This document shows, one piece after another, positions 46,245 through 54,017 of a DNA stretch of 64,000 nucleotides; within the stretch, counting starts at the first letter, position 1; each line of letters starts with the position of its first letter. Source of the DNA: Nocardiopsis quinghaiensis (GTDB lineage Bacteria; Actinomycetota; Actinomycetes; Streptosporangiales; Streptosporangiaceae); contig NZ_VWVU01000003.1 of the NCBI RefSeq assembly GCF_008638365.1, forward strand, positions 186,001-250,000. Reading direction: 5' to 3'. A program made the position numbers and the translations under genes. The notes below the pieces were generated by a model that did not search any database, was not told the DNA's origin, and worked only from the letters and a program-made list of their open reading frames with translations.

Positions 46245-46282
46245 GGGTCCCGGCGGTGCCGCGCACGGCACCGCCGGGACCC
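46245..46282. terminator. Strong bidirectional stem-loop terminator
   Basis: A perfect 16-bp stem, GGGTCCCGGCGGTGCC (46245-46260) with GGCACCGCCGGGACCC (46267-46282) and a 6-base loop, lies between the interrupted membrane gene and the converging alcohol dehydrogenase. Confidence 0.85.
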
Positions 46283-46289
46283 TCCGCCC

Positions 46290-47384
46290 TCAGCGGCCGA
46301 AACGCACCAGTGACCGGCCGCCCTTCCCCCGGGCCATGCGCTCGAAGGCCTCCGGCACACCCTCCAGCGGGATCTCGTCGGTGATCATCGCCGACAGCTT
46401 CAGTCCTCCCGAACGCACCTGGTCGGCGATGAGCGGGATGTCGCGGTTCGGGTCGCCGGAGCCGTAGACGCACCCGCGCAGCGTGCGGGCCTGGTGGAAC
46501 AGCTCCAGGGCGTTGAACGACACCTCGTCGTCCGCCCTGCCCACACCCACCACCGTGATCGTGCCTCCGCGCCGGGACGCGCTCCAGGCCGAACGCACCA
46601 CCTTGGCCGAACCGACCACCTCGAAGGCGTGGTCGGCGCCCCGGCCGCCCGTCAGCTTGCGCACGGCCTTGGTCAGCGAGTCGTCGGCGACCAGGAAGTC
46701 GGTGGCGCCCAGCGAGCGGGCCAGCTCCTCCTTGTCGGGGGCGACGTCCACGGCGATCACCGGGTCGGCCCCGGCCAGACGCGCCGACTGGAGTACCGAC
46801 AGGCCGACCCCGCCCAGGCCCAGGACCACGGCCGACTGGCCCTCGCGCACCCCCGCCGAGTTGTTGACGGCGCCCCAGCCGGTGAGCACCGCGCAGCCCA
46901 GGACCGCGGCCACCGCCGGGTCGATCCCGTCGGGCAGCGGTACGACGGAGTGGGCGGGTACCACGGTGGCCTCGGCGAACGCGCCGCAGCCCAGCCCCGG
47001 ATAGACGGGGGTGCCGTCGGAGAGCTCGGCGTAGGCCTGCACCGTGCGGTCCAGCGCGTGCTCGCACAGGTGGGGCTCGCCCTGGCGGCAGAACCAGCAC
47101 TCGCGGCACGGCGGAGCCCAGTTCAGGATCACCTGCTGGCCGGGCATCAGGCCGGTGACGCCCTCGCCCACGGCGTCCACGGTTCCGGCGCCCTCGTGGC
47201 CGAGCACGGCGGGCCACTTCTGGGCCAGCGTGCCGTTGGACAGGGACAGGTCGGAGTGGCACACGCCCGCGGCGGCCAGGCGCACCCGTACCTGGCCGGG
47301 GCCGGGGTCGGGCAGGACCAGGTCCCGGATCTGCGGAGGGGCGCCCTGCTCGGAGAAGACGGCGGCCTTGACGGTCGTACTCAT
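46290..47384 (-). CDS. Zinc-dependent alcohol dehydrogenase
   Basis: A 364-residue medium-chain dehydrogenase. Catalytic zinc ligands lie in AAGVCHSDLS and the following GHEGAG; the structural zinc site is the four-Cys lobe CRECWFCRQGEPHLC. The NAD-binding motif is VVLGLGGVGLSVLQSARLAG with VDVAPDKEELARSLGATD. It resembles class III-like and NDMA-dependent actinobacterial enzymes that act on alcohols or aldehydes. The ATG at 47384 has GGAG upstream. A perfect ACCGACCGGTCGGT palindrome 40-53 bases before the start suggests TetR-type repression. Confidence 0.92.
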   Translation of the reverse strand: MSTTVKAAVFSEQGAPPQIRDLVLPDPGPGQVRVRLAAAGVCHSDLSLSNGTLAQKWPAVLGHEGAGTVDAVGEGVTGLMPGQQVILNWAPPCRECWFCRQGEPHLCEHALDRTVQAYAELSDGTPVYPGLGCGAFAEATVVPAHSVVPLPDGIDPAVAAVLGCAVLTGWGAVNNSAGVREGQSAVVLGLGGVGLSVLQSARLAGADPVIAVDVAPDKEELARSLGATDFLVADDSLTKAVRKLTGGRGADHAFEVVGSAKVVRSAWSASRRGGTITVVGVGRADDEVSFNALELFHQARTLRGCVYGSGDPNRDIPLIADQVRSGGLKLSAMITDEIPLEGVPEAFERMARGKGGRSLVRFGR

Positions 47385-47423
47385 GGGAGAACTCCAATCG
47401 GGGACTGCCGCGACAGTAGCAAT

Positions 47424-47437
47424 ACCGACCGGTCGGT
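47424..47437. promoter_or_regulatory. ACCGACCGGTCGGT palindrome, TetR-type operator
   Basis: A perfect 14-bp palindrome in the 183-base divergent region between the alcohol dehydrogenase and ku. Its form is common for TetR-family repressors in actinobacteria. It lies closer to the dehydrogenase start (40 bases) than to ku (131 bases), so the dehydrogenase is the likelier target. Confidence 0.65.
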
Positions 47438-47567
47438 CAAGAGTCGGGGCCTTGAGGACCCGTACCTTCCCGGACGGCCCCGGATGCTTCGCCTTTTTCG
47501 GGCTTTTGCTGTTACGGACCGATATTTTGCCTGGTAGCGGTGATGATGGGAGGCGAAGGAGGGGATC

Positions 47568-48551
47568 ATGGTCAATCCGGTTTGGGTGGGAACGCTGATG
47601 TTCGGCAGGGTGCCGATCGGCGTGCGCCTCTACAGCGCGCGCGAACGCAGGGGACCCGTGCTGCACCAGTTCGAACGCGGTACCGCCGACCGCATCCGCT
47701 ATGTCCGCGTCAACGAGCGCACCGGCGAGGAGGTCGCGAGCGAGGACGTCGTGCGCGGGGCCAGGACGGGGCCCGAGGACGAGTACGTGGTCCTGGAGCC
47801 CGAGGAGCTGGACGAGATCCTTCCGCACGGCTCGCGCACCATGGGGCTGACCGGCTTCCTGTCACAGGGCGCCGTGGACGCGCTGTGGTACGCCTCCACC
47901 TACTACGTCGCCCCCAGGGCGGCGGCGGACGCCAAGCCCTACCAGCTGCTGTACACGGCCCTGGAGCAGACCCGCCGTATGGGCGTGGCCACCGTCGTCC
48001 TGCGCGACCGCGAGTATCCCGTCCTGGTCGAGCCGAACCGGGGCGTGCTGTCGGCCTCCACCCTGTGGTGGCCGGACGAGGTCCGCGAGCCCGACGACGT
48101 CATGCCGCCCGTGGCCCACGCGGCGCTGACCAAGAGCGAGCTGGAACTGGCCAGGGAACTGGTCGGCGCGCTCTCGGCCGAGTGGGACCCGCGGGACTAC
48201 GAGGACAGCTACGGCCGGCGCCTGACCGAGCTGGTGCGGGCCAAGGCCAAGGGCAGCACGTTCACCCACCGCCCCGAGCAGGCCGCGCCCCCGGAGGAGG
48301 CGGCCGGGCTCGACGAGGCCCTGCGCCGGAGCCTGCCGGCGCAGCGCGGCAAGGGCACGCGGTCGCGCGCCGCACGTGCGCAGCCGCGCGTACGAGGCAC
48401 CAGGGTCGAGAGGAGGCCCGAGGGCAGGGTCACCAAGCGCGAACTCCTCCAGCGGGCCTCGGAACTGGACGTGCCGGGCCGGTCGAAGATGAGCCGTGAC
48501 GAACTGGAGGAGGCCGTCGGACTGGCCGGTGTCGACGGCCATCGCTCCTGA
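47568..48551 (+). CDS. ku: Non-homologous end joining protein Ku
   Basis: A 327-residue bacterial Ku homologue that encircles DNA ends as a dimer and recruits ligase D. The opening VNPVWVGTLMFGRVPIGVRLYSA and the core HQFERGTADRIRYVRVNERTGEEV, then GLTGFLSQGAVDALWYASTYYVAPRAAADAKPYQLLYTAL, are diagnostic. Beyond the Ku core (about 255 residues) a basic linker leads to TKRELLQRASELDVPGRSKMSRDELEEAVGLAG, a SAP/Rho-N-like helical hairpin that binds nucleic acid in other proteins. No ligD is adjacent. It is followed at once by a terminator, so it is monocistronic. Confidence 0.95.
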   Translation: MVNPVWVGTLMFGRVPIGVRLYSARERRGPVLHQFERGTADRIRYVRVNERTGEEVASEDVVRGARTGPEDEYVVLEPEELDEILPHGSRTMGLTGFLSQGAVDALWYASTYYVAPRAAADAKPYQLLYTALEQTRRMGVATVVLRDREYPVLVEPNRGVLSASTLWWPDEVREPDDVMPPVAHAALTKSELELARELVGALSAEWDPRDYEDSYGRRLTELVRAKAKGSTFTHRPEQAAPPEEAAGLDEALRRSLPAQRGKGTRSRAARAQPRVRGTRVERRPEGRVTKRELLQRASELDVPGRSKMSRDELEEAVGLAGVDGHRS

Positions 48552-48570
48552 GGCGCCCCGGCGGGGCGCC
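48552..48570 (+). terminator. Stem-loop terminator after ku
   Basis: A perfect 8-bp stem, GGCGCCCC (48552-48559) with GGGGCGCC (48563-48570) and a 3-base loop, directly follows the ku stop codon. Confidence 0.75.
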
Positions 48571-48629
48571 GCCGCGATCGAGGAACCACAACAGGGGTTG
48601 ACGAACCCCCGTGCTGACCCGACAGTGCT

Positions 48630-48643
48630 TGGGAGCGCTCCCA
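48630..48643. promoter_or_regulatory. CelR/CebR cellulase operator
   Basis: TGGGAGCGCTCCCA is a perfect 14-bp palindrome and is exactly the consensus operator bound by CelR of Thermobifida fusca and CebR of Streptomyces, LacI-family repressors released by cellobiose. It lies about 50 bases upstream of a carbohydrate-binding module remnant, where the promoter of a secreted cellulase would be expected. Confidence 0.9.
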
Positions 48644-48695
48644 GAACCGCCGCCGACCCTTGCCCCCAACGCCCCCACCCCCCGTCGACGGCTGA

Positions 48696-48914
48696 TCCCT
48701 GGACTTCACCCTCCCCGGCGGCCAGGCCATCACCTCCGGCTGGAACGCCGACTACAGTCCCGACAGCGGAACGGTCACCGCCGGCAACGTCTCCTACAAC
48801 GCCACCCTCGCCCCCGACGCCAGTGTGAGCATCGGCTACCAGGCCACGCACACCGGCGACGCGAGCGGGCCGACCGGCTTCACCCTCAACGGTTCGGCCT
48901 GCTCCGCGGGCTGA
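48696..48914 (+). pseudogene. C-terminal CBM2 fragment of a secreted glycoside hydrolase (remnant)
   Basis: About 72 codons encode the last part of a family 2 carbohydrate-binding module: SLDFTLPGGQAITSGWNADY, GTVTAGNVSYNATLAPDASVSIGYQ, then GPTGFTLNGSACSAG and stop. Aromatic and Cys positions match CBM2 C-termini. The preceding in-frame codon is TGA where CBM2 proteins have a conserved Trp (GWSLDF). The N-terminal half of the module, the catalytic domain and any start codon are missing; only about 50 bases separate it from the CelR box. The remnant therefore looks like a cellulase or chitinase gene deleted internally, with promoter and 3' end retained. Confidence 0.82.
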
Positions 48915-48922
48915 CCCCGACA

Positions 48923-48953
48923 CGGCGCGGCTCCTCCCGGCGGGGTCGCGCCG
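48923..48953 (+). terminator. Stem-loop after the CBM2 remnant
   Basis: CGGCGCG (48923-48929) pairs with CGCGCCG (48947-48953) around a 17-base loop, 9 bases after the CBM2 stop. It is probably the original terminator of the lost enzyme gene. Confidence 0.5.
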
Positions 48954-49100
48954 CCCCTGTTCCCGGAAACCCCGCGGGGTGCCCTGTTCACCGGCCCCGG
49001 GCGCGGGTATCTCCCCTGCGTCCGTGCGTGGACCACGACGTGGTGGACACGCGTACCACTGAGAGTCATCCGGCGTTTCGCGCGGTGCACGGGAGGTTCC

Positions 49101-49931
49101 ATGGCTCGGCCGGTCGGTTCGGCACAGGTCGCACGGCACTACCTCATGTGCCGGCCCACCTACTTCGCGGTCGAGTACGCGATCAACCCCTGGATGGACC
49201 CCGACGCGGGGGTCGACCGCCCACGGGCCCTCCGGCAGTGGGAGGAACTGCGCGACCTCCACCTCTCCCTGGGACACCGCGTCAGCGAGGTCGCCCCCGT
49301 CGAGGGCCTGCCCGACATGGTCTTCGCGGCCAACGGCGGCCTGGTCGTGGACGGCAGGGTCTACGGCGCGCGCTTCGCCAGCGCCGAACGCACCCCCGAG
49401 GGTCCGGCCTACCTGGACTGGTTCCGCAAGGCGGGCTACGCCGAGACCCGCGAGCCCAAGCACGTCAACGAGGGCGAGGGCGACTTCATCACCCTGGACG
49501 GCGTGATCCTGGCCGCCACGGGCTTTCGCACCGAGGCGGCCGCGCACCAGGAGGCCGAGCGTTTCCTCGGCCGCCCCGTCGTCACCCTCCAGCTGACCGA
49601 CCCGCGCTTCTACCACCTGGACACCGCGCTGTTCGCGCTCTCCGGGGACCAGATCGCCTACTACCCCGGGGCCTTCTCCGCCGGAAGCCAGCGGGTGCTG
49701 CGCTCGCTCTACCCCGACGCGCTCCTGGCCACGGAGGAGGACGCCGCCGTGCTCGGACTCAACGCCGTGTGCGACGGACGCGACGTCGTCATCGCCGCCG
49801 AGGCCACCGCCCTGGCCGACCGCCTGCGCGTCCTCGGGTACACCGTCCACCCCGTCGAACTGGACGAACTGCGCCGGGCCGGGGGCGGCGCCAAATGCTG
49901 CACCCTGGTACTGCGCGACGCACCCGTCTGA
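49101..49931 (+). CDS. Dimethylarginine dimethylaminohydrolase-like amidinohydrolase
   Basis: A 276-residue enzyme of the guanidino-group modifying superfamily. The general base His172 is in FYHLDTALF, and the nucleophile Cys266 is in GGGAKCCTLVL, a double Cys of which the first aligns with the catalytic one. NEGEGDFI carries substrate-binding acids. The opening YLMCRPTYFAVEYAINPWM is typical of actinobacterial dimethylargininase/ornithine-forming homologues. It would convert a (methyl)arginine to citrulline plus an amine. GGGAGG precedes the ATG at 49101. The agmatinase-family enzyme and two regulators downstream suggest a guanidino-compound module. Confidence 0.88.
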   Translation: MARPVGSAQVARHYLMCRPTYFAVEYAINPWMDPDAGVDRPRALRQWEELRDLHLSLGHRVSEVAPVEGLPDMVFAANGGLVVDGRVYGARFASAERTPEGPAYLDWFRKAGYAETREPKHVNEGEGDFITLDGVILAATGFRTEAAAHQEAERFLGRPVVTLQLTDPRFYHLDTALFALSGDQIAYYPGAFSAGSQRVLRSLYPDALLATEEDAAVLGLNAVCDGRDVVIAAEATALADRLRVLGYTVHPVELDELRRAGGGAKCCTLVLRDAPV

Positions 49932-50135
49932 CAAGAGGCGGCCGAAAACCGCGCACATTCGTGCGGAATGCGCTCGTCCCGCCAGAATGGATGTGGGAAA
50001 CGCCACCCCGCGCAGGGGGAGTCACCGGTAACCACAGGTCACACATGCGCGAAAGCACCGGAGAACACGGAGGGAGCGCGTGCTGGTGACAACGGTCCCT
50101 GGCCGAACGCCCCCACCGCAATAAAGTCGGAACCC

Positions 50136-50762
50136 GTGAAGACCAAGCAAAGCAGACCCCCGCGTCGAATCAGGGAACAGCAGATGATCGACGCCGCCGT
50201 CACCGTGTTCTCACGCGGCGACTACCACACGGTCAGCATGGAGGAGATCGCCGCGGAGGCGGGGACCTCCAAACCCACGGTGTACCAGTACCTGGGTTCC
50301 AAGGAGGAGATCTTCACCGCCTGCGTGCGCCGGGAGACCGACCGGCTCGTCGAGGCCGTGCGCGCCGCCGTGCACGACCCGCACGCCCCGGCGGGGGAGG
50401 ACCCCCTGCGCCGGGGTATGCACGCCTTCTTCGCCTTCGTCACCGGCAACCGGGAGAGCTGGACCGTGCTGTACCGGCGCGCCGCCCTGCGCGGCGGCCC
50501 CCTCGCGGAGGAGACCGCGCGGCTGCGCGACCGTGTCGTGGCCGAGGTCGTCGGGCTCATCACCGCCTGTACGCGCGGCGACTACGACGACCTCGACCCC
50601 AGGGACACCCAGCTTCTGGCGCGCATCGCGGTCAGCACAGCGGACGCCTTCGCCGACTGGCTCCTGGAGCATCCCGGGGAGTCCCCCGACGCCATGGCCG
50701 GACACGTGACCGAGCTGACCTGGTCCCACCTGCGCTCACGCCGCGGGGCCGCCAGCCCCTGA
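50136..50762 (+). CDS. TetR-family transcriptional regulator
   Basis: A 208-residue regulator. The N-terminal HTH is QQMIDAAVTVFSRGDYHTVSMEEIAAEAGTSKPTVYQYLGSKEEIFTACV; the C-terminal ligand domain is unassigned. The GTG at 50136 is chosen because upstream starts add an unlike extension. TAAAGT at 50122-50127 lies 8 bases before the GTG and fits a leaderless promoter. It follows the amidinohydrolase and converges on the agmatinase gene. The target is unknown; no obvious dyad lies in the 204 bases before it. Confidence 0.9.
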   Translation: MKTKQSRPPRRIREQQMIDAAVTVFSRGDYHTVSMEEIAAEAGTSKPTVYQYLGSKEEIFTACVRRETDRLVEAVRAAVHDPHAPAGEDPLRRGMHAFFAFVTGNRESWTVLYRRAALRGGPLAEETARLRDRVVAEVVGLITACTRGDYDDLDPRDTQLLARIAVSTADAFADWLLEHPGESPDAMAGHVTELTWSHLRSRRGAASP

Positions 50763-50812
50763 CCCGGCCACCGGACCGCTTCCGGCCGCCGCCGCGCCGC
50801 GCGTTCCCGGGT

Positions 50813-51760
50813 TCAGCCCCCGTGGTTCAGCGCCAGCAAGCTGACCAGGTCGTAGGCCACGTGCGAGGCGGCGGTGGCCGTGATCTGCGCGTGGTCGTAG
50901 GCCGGTGCGACCTCCACCACGTCGGCGCCCACGAGGTTGCAGGCGGACAGCCCGCGCAGGATCTCCAGCAGTTCGCGGCTGGTCAGGCCGCCTGCCTCGG
51001 GGGTGCCGGTGCCGGGCGCGTGCGCGGGGTCGAGCACGTCGATGTCCACCGACACGTACAGCGGGCGGTCGCCGATGCGCTGGCGCAGCGCGTCGGCGAT
51101 CTCGTCCACGCCCTTGCGCATGACGTCGGCGGAGGTGACGATGCCGAACCCGAACCGGCGGTCGTCCTCCAGGTCCCTCTTGCCGTACAGCGGGCCTCGG
51201 GTGCCCACGTGGCAGATGGCCTCGGTGTCGAGGAGGCCCTCCTCCACGGCCCGGCGGAAGGGGGTGCCGTGGGTGTAGGGCTCACCGAAGTAGGTGTCCC
51301 AGGTGTCCAGGTGGGCGTCGAAGTGCAGCATGGCGATCGGCCCGTGCCGCCGGTACAGCGAGCGCAGCAGCGGCAGCGCGATGGTGTGGTCGCCGCCCAG
51401 GGTGACCAGGCGGGTGCCCGCCCGCACGAACTGGGAGGAGGCCTCGTCCAGGGTCTCCACGGCGTCGCCGACGGAGTAGGGGTTGACCGCGATGTCGCCG
51501 CCGTCGACCACCTGCGCGGTGGCGAACGGGGACACGTCCAGCCCCGGGTTGTAGGGGCGCAGCAGGCGGCTGGCCTCGCGGATGGAGGAGGGCCCGAAAC
51601 GGGCGCCGGGACGGTAGGAGACGCCGGTGTCGAAGGGAACGCCGACCACGGCGATGTCGGCCCGCTCCACCTGGTCGATGCGGGGCAGCCGGGCGAAGGT
51701 CGCCGGTCCGGCGAAGCGCGGTACGAGGCTGGAGTCGGTGGGTCCGATCGGTGCGTTCAT
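50813..51760 (-). CDS. speB: Agmatinase-family ureohydrolase
   Basis: A 315-residue binuclear manganese ureohydrolase. Metal ligands are visible in [24 protein letters not shown] and [22 protein letters not shown]. It splits urea from agmatine or a related guanidino acid such as 4-guanidinobutyrate; the two activities cannot be told apart by motif. It is divergent from a PucR-type regulator, with about 260 bases of shared promoter DNA, and shares a neighbourhood with the dimethylargininase-like enzyme. Confidence 0.92.
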   Translation of the reverse strand: MNAPIGPTDSSLVPRFAGPATFARLPRIDQVERADIAVVGVPFDTGVSYRPGARFGPSSIREASRLLRPYNPGLDVSPFATAQVVDGGDIAVNPYSVGDAVETLDEASSQFVRAGTRLVTLGGDHTIALPLLRSLYRRHGPIAMLHFDAHLDTWDTYFGEPYTHGTPFRRAVEEGLLDTEAICHVGTRGPLYGKRDLEDDRRFGFGIVTSADVMRKGVDEIADALRQRIGDRPLYVSVDIDVLDPAHAPGTGTPEAGGLTSRELLEILRGLSACNLVGADVVEVAPAYDHAQITATAASHVAYDLVSLLALNHGG

Positions 51761-52020
51761 CGGGTGGTGGTGTCCCTCTCGTGGTCGGTGCTGTCGGCGG
51801 GGTCGGCGCGGGTCACACGAACCCCGGTCAGGTTAGGCAGGCTCCGGGGCGTACTCCAGTGGACGAACAGTACTGCTTCACTTGCCCGTGTGGACGAAGT
51901 ATCCATAAGCTGCGGTCAGCGCGTCCCCGTGCGAAGGCTCCGGAGAGTCCCGGTCGGGCCCGCCCCGGCCCCGCCTGGGCGGGGAGGGAGGGGGCGCGGA
52001 CCACAGGCGAGGAGGAGGCC

Positions 52021-53589
52021 ATGGCCGGGTCCGCGACCCGTACGGACGGTCGCACGGTGCCGCTGAGCACCGTAGTGGGCCGCCGCGACCTGGGACTGGC
52101 CACCGTCGTGGCGGCGGGCGACCCGGGGATCGGCTGGGCGGTGGTCAGCGAGCTGGCCGACCCGGCCGCCTACCTGCGCGGCGGAGAACTGCTGCTCACC
52201 GCGGGCGTCAACCTGCCCGGCACCCGCGCCGGACTGCGCGACTACGTGGACTCCCTGGCCGAGGCCGGGGTCGGCGCGGTCGGTTTCGGCGTCACCCCGG
52301 TGCACGACACCGTCCCGGCCGGACTGGTCGAGCAGTGCCGCGTGCGGGGACTGCCCCTGGTCGAGGTACCCAGGCCCACGCCCTTCGCGGCCGTCAGCCA
52401 GGCCGTCGGCGCCGAACTGGAGGAGCTGCACCTGCGCGACCTGCGCCGGCTCGGTGAGGCGCACCAGGCCCTGGCGCTCGCCGTCACCGACGCGGCCCCG
52501 GTGGACCGGGTCCTGCGGGTGCTCGCAGAGGCCCTGCACGGCTGGGCGTTCCTGGCCCGCCCGTCCGCCTCCGTGCCGGATGGGGCCCACCGCACCACGG
52601 GCGCGCCGCAGGAACTGGATCCGGAGCTGCGCGAACTCACCGCCCGGCTCACCCGGCCCCGGGGACCGCGCAGCGCCAAGGCCCGTTCCGGCGGGGACGA
52701 GGTCTTCCTGCACACGGTGGGCACGCCGCCGGAGGAGCACGGGGTGGTCCTGGTCGGCGGGGCCGTACCGCTGGGCATCACCGACCGCGCCGTGCTGCGT
52801 ACCGCGACCGCCCTGCTGGAGCTGCTCGCACGCACTTCCCGAGGGGACGCCCCGCCCGTCCCCGAGCGCCTGCTCACCGGAATGCTCCTGGAGGGAGGGC
52901 TCACCGAGGAGGCCGCGCCGCTGCTGGCCGGACTCGCCGCTCCCGGGGAGGAGGGCCCCGACGCCCGGACCCCCCTTCCCCCGAGCTCCGGCGCACCGGG
53001 CTCCGGTACCTACCGGGTCCTGCACGCCCGTCCGGCAGGAGGGGCGTACAGGACCCTCCCCGCCGCGCTGCCCCTGGGCACCCGCCTGCTGGAGGCCGGC
53101 CCAGGCCGGTTGCGCGCCATCCTCGCCGACCGGGGCGACGCGGCCCACCGCGACCATCTGGACCTGCTCCTCACCCACGGATGGACCGGCGCACTGAGCG
53201 GACCGGTGCCCCCCGCGGAGCTGACCGGGGCGGACCGCAGGGCAGCGGCCCTGCTCGCCCGTACCCGCGCGGTCGGCGGACCACTGATGGAGGAGGGCAC
53301 CGACCCCTTCGAGGCCCTCCTCGCGCCCGCCTCCGCCGACCTGGCCCGCCACGTCCTGGGCCCCCTGGCCGAGGAGACCGACTCCGCCCGCGGCCTGCGC
53401 CGCACCCTGCGGGCCTGGCTCACCCGGCACGGCAACTGGGACCGTGCCGCCGCTGACCTGGGCACCCATCGCAACAGCGTCCGCTACCGGATCGGCCGGA
53501 TCGAGCGCGACCTGGGCGTGGACCTGGCCGACGCCGAGCAGCGCATGCGCCTGTGGTTCGCACTGACCCGCCGGTGCTCCGACGACTGA
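52021..53589 (+). CDS. PucR-family transcriptional regulator
   Basis: A 522-residue regulator. The N-terminal PucR domain covers about 10-130 (LATVVAAGDPGIGWAVVSELADPAAYLRGGELLLTAGVN), a GAF-like middle follows, and the C-terminus has the PucR HTH: LRAWLTRHGNWDRAAADLGTHRNSVRYRIGRIERDLGVDL. PucR proteins control purine, polyamine or amino-acid catabolism. The ATG at 52021 is preceded by GAGGAGGAGG. Divergence from the agmatinase-family gene makes that gene the likely target. Confidence 0.92.
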   Translation: MAGSATRTDGRTVPLSTVVGRRDLGLATVVAAGDPGIGWAVVSELADPAAYLRGGELLLTAGVNLPGTRAGLRDYVDSLAEAGVGAVGFGVTPVHDTVPAGLVEQCRVRGLPLVEVPRPTPFAAVSQAVGAELEELHLRDLRRLGEAHQALALAVTDAAPVDRVLRVLAEALHGWAFLARPSASVPDGAHRTTGAPQELDPELRELTARLTRPRGPRSAKARSGGDEVFLHTVGTPPEEHGVVLVGGAVPLGITDRAVLRTATALLELLARTSRGDAPPVPERLLTGMLLEGGLTEEAAPLLAGLAAPGEEGPDARTPLPPSSGAPGSGTYRVLHARPAGGAYRTLPAALPLGTRLLEAGPGRLRAILADRGDAAHRDHLDLLLTHGWTGALSGPVPPAELTGADRRAAALLARTRAVGGPLMEEGTDPFEALLAPASADLARHVLGPLAEETDSARGLRRTLRAWLTRHGNWDRAAADLGTHRNSVRYRIGRIERDLGVDLADAEQRMRLWFALTRRCSDD

Positions 53590-54017
53590 ACCGGCGCCGG
53601 GCTCCGGTACCCGGAGAAAACGTACCGGTGCCCGTGCGCGTGTTTTGTCCCGTGCCGCTCCTTTCGTGTCCTGTGGACGCGGTAATCGGCCGTTACCGGC
53701 CGATATCGCTGTTCGGCCCACCAAGGACGATTCCGTGGACACGATGGTGCTGAACAATCTCCACCCGCCGTTCCGCACCGGGGAAGGCCGTGCGGGTTCC
53801 GTATCGGGAAACGGGGGCCTTTTTCGGTTTCCGTCGGTTCCCGGTACCGAGATCGCCCTCAGGACGTGGACGGAGTGGGGCATAATCCGGTGGAGAGGCG
53901 GAAGCGGGGGCGTTCCCGGCTTCCGAAAGGAAGCGTATGCCCCCATTCTTCCCACCCTGTCGAAGCCGAGGCAGGAGACTTTTGAACGCCGCTGTGAAAC
54001 CGAGGCCAGGGGGCCAC
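53590..54017. other. 428-base intergenic region with overlapping palindromes
   Basis: No gene is supported. At 53685-53704, ATCGGCCG and CGGCCGAT form 8-base arms around TTAC; the overlapping GGTAA (53681-53685) and TTACC (53693-53697) add a second dyad. Two ribosome-binding sites near the 3' end offer starts for the next gene: AGGAG before TTG 53982, and AGGGGG before ATG 54018. Confidence 0.45.
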
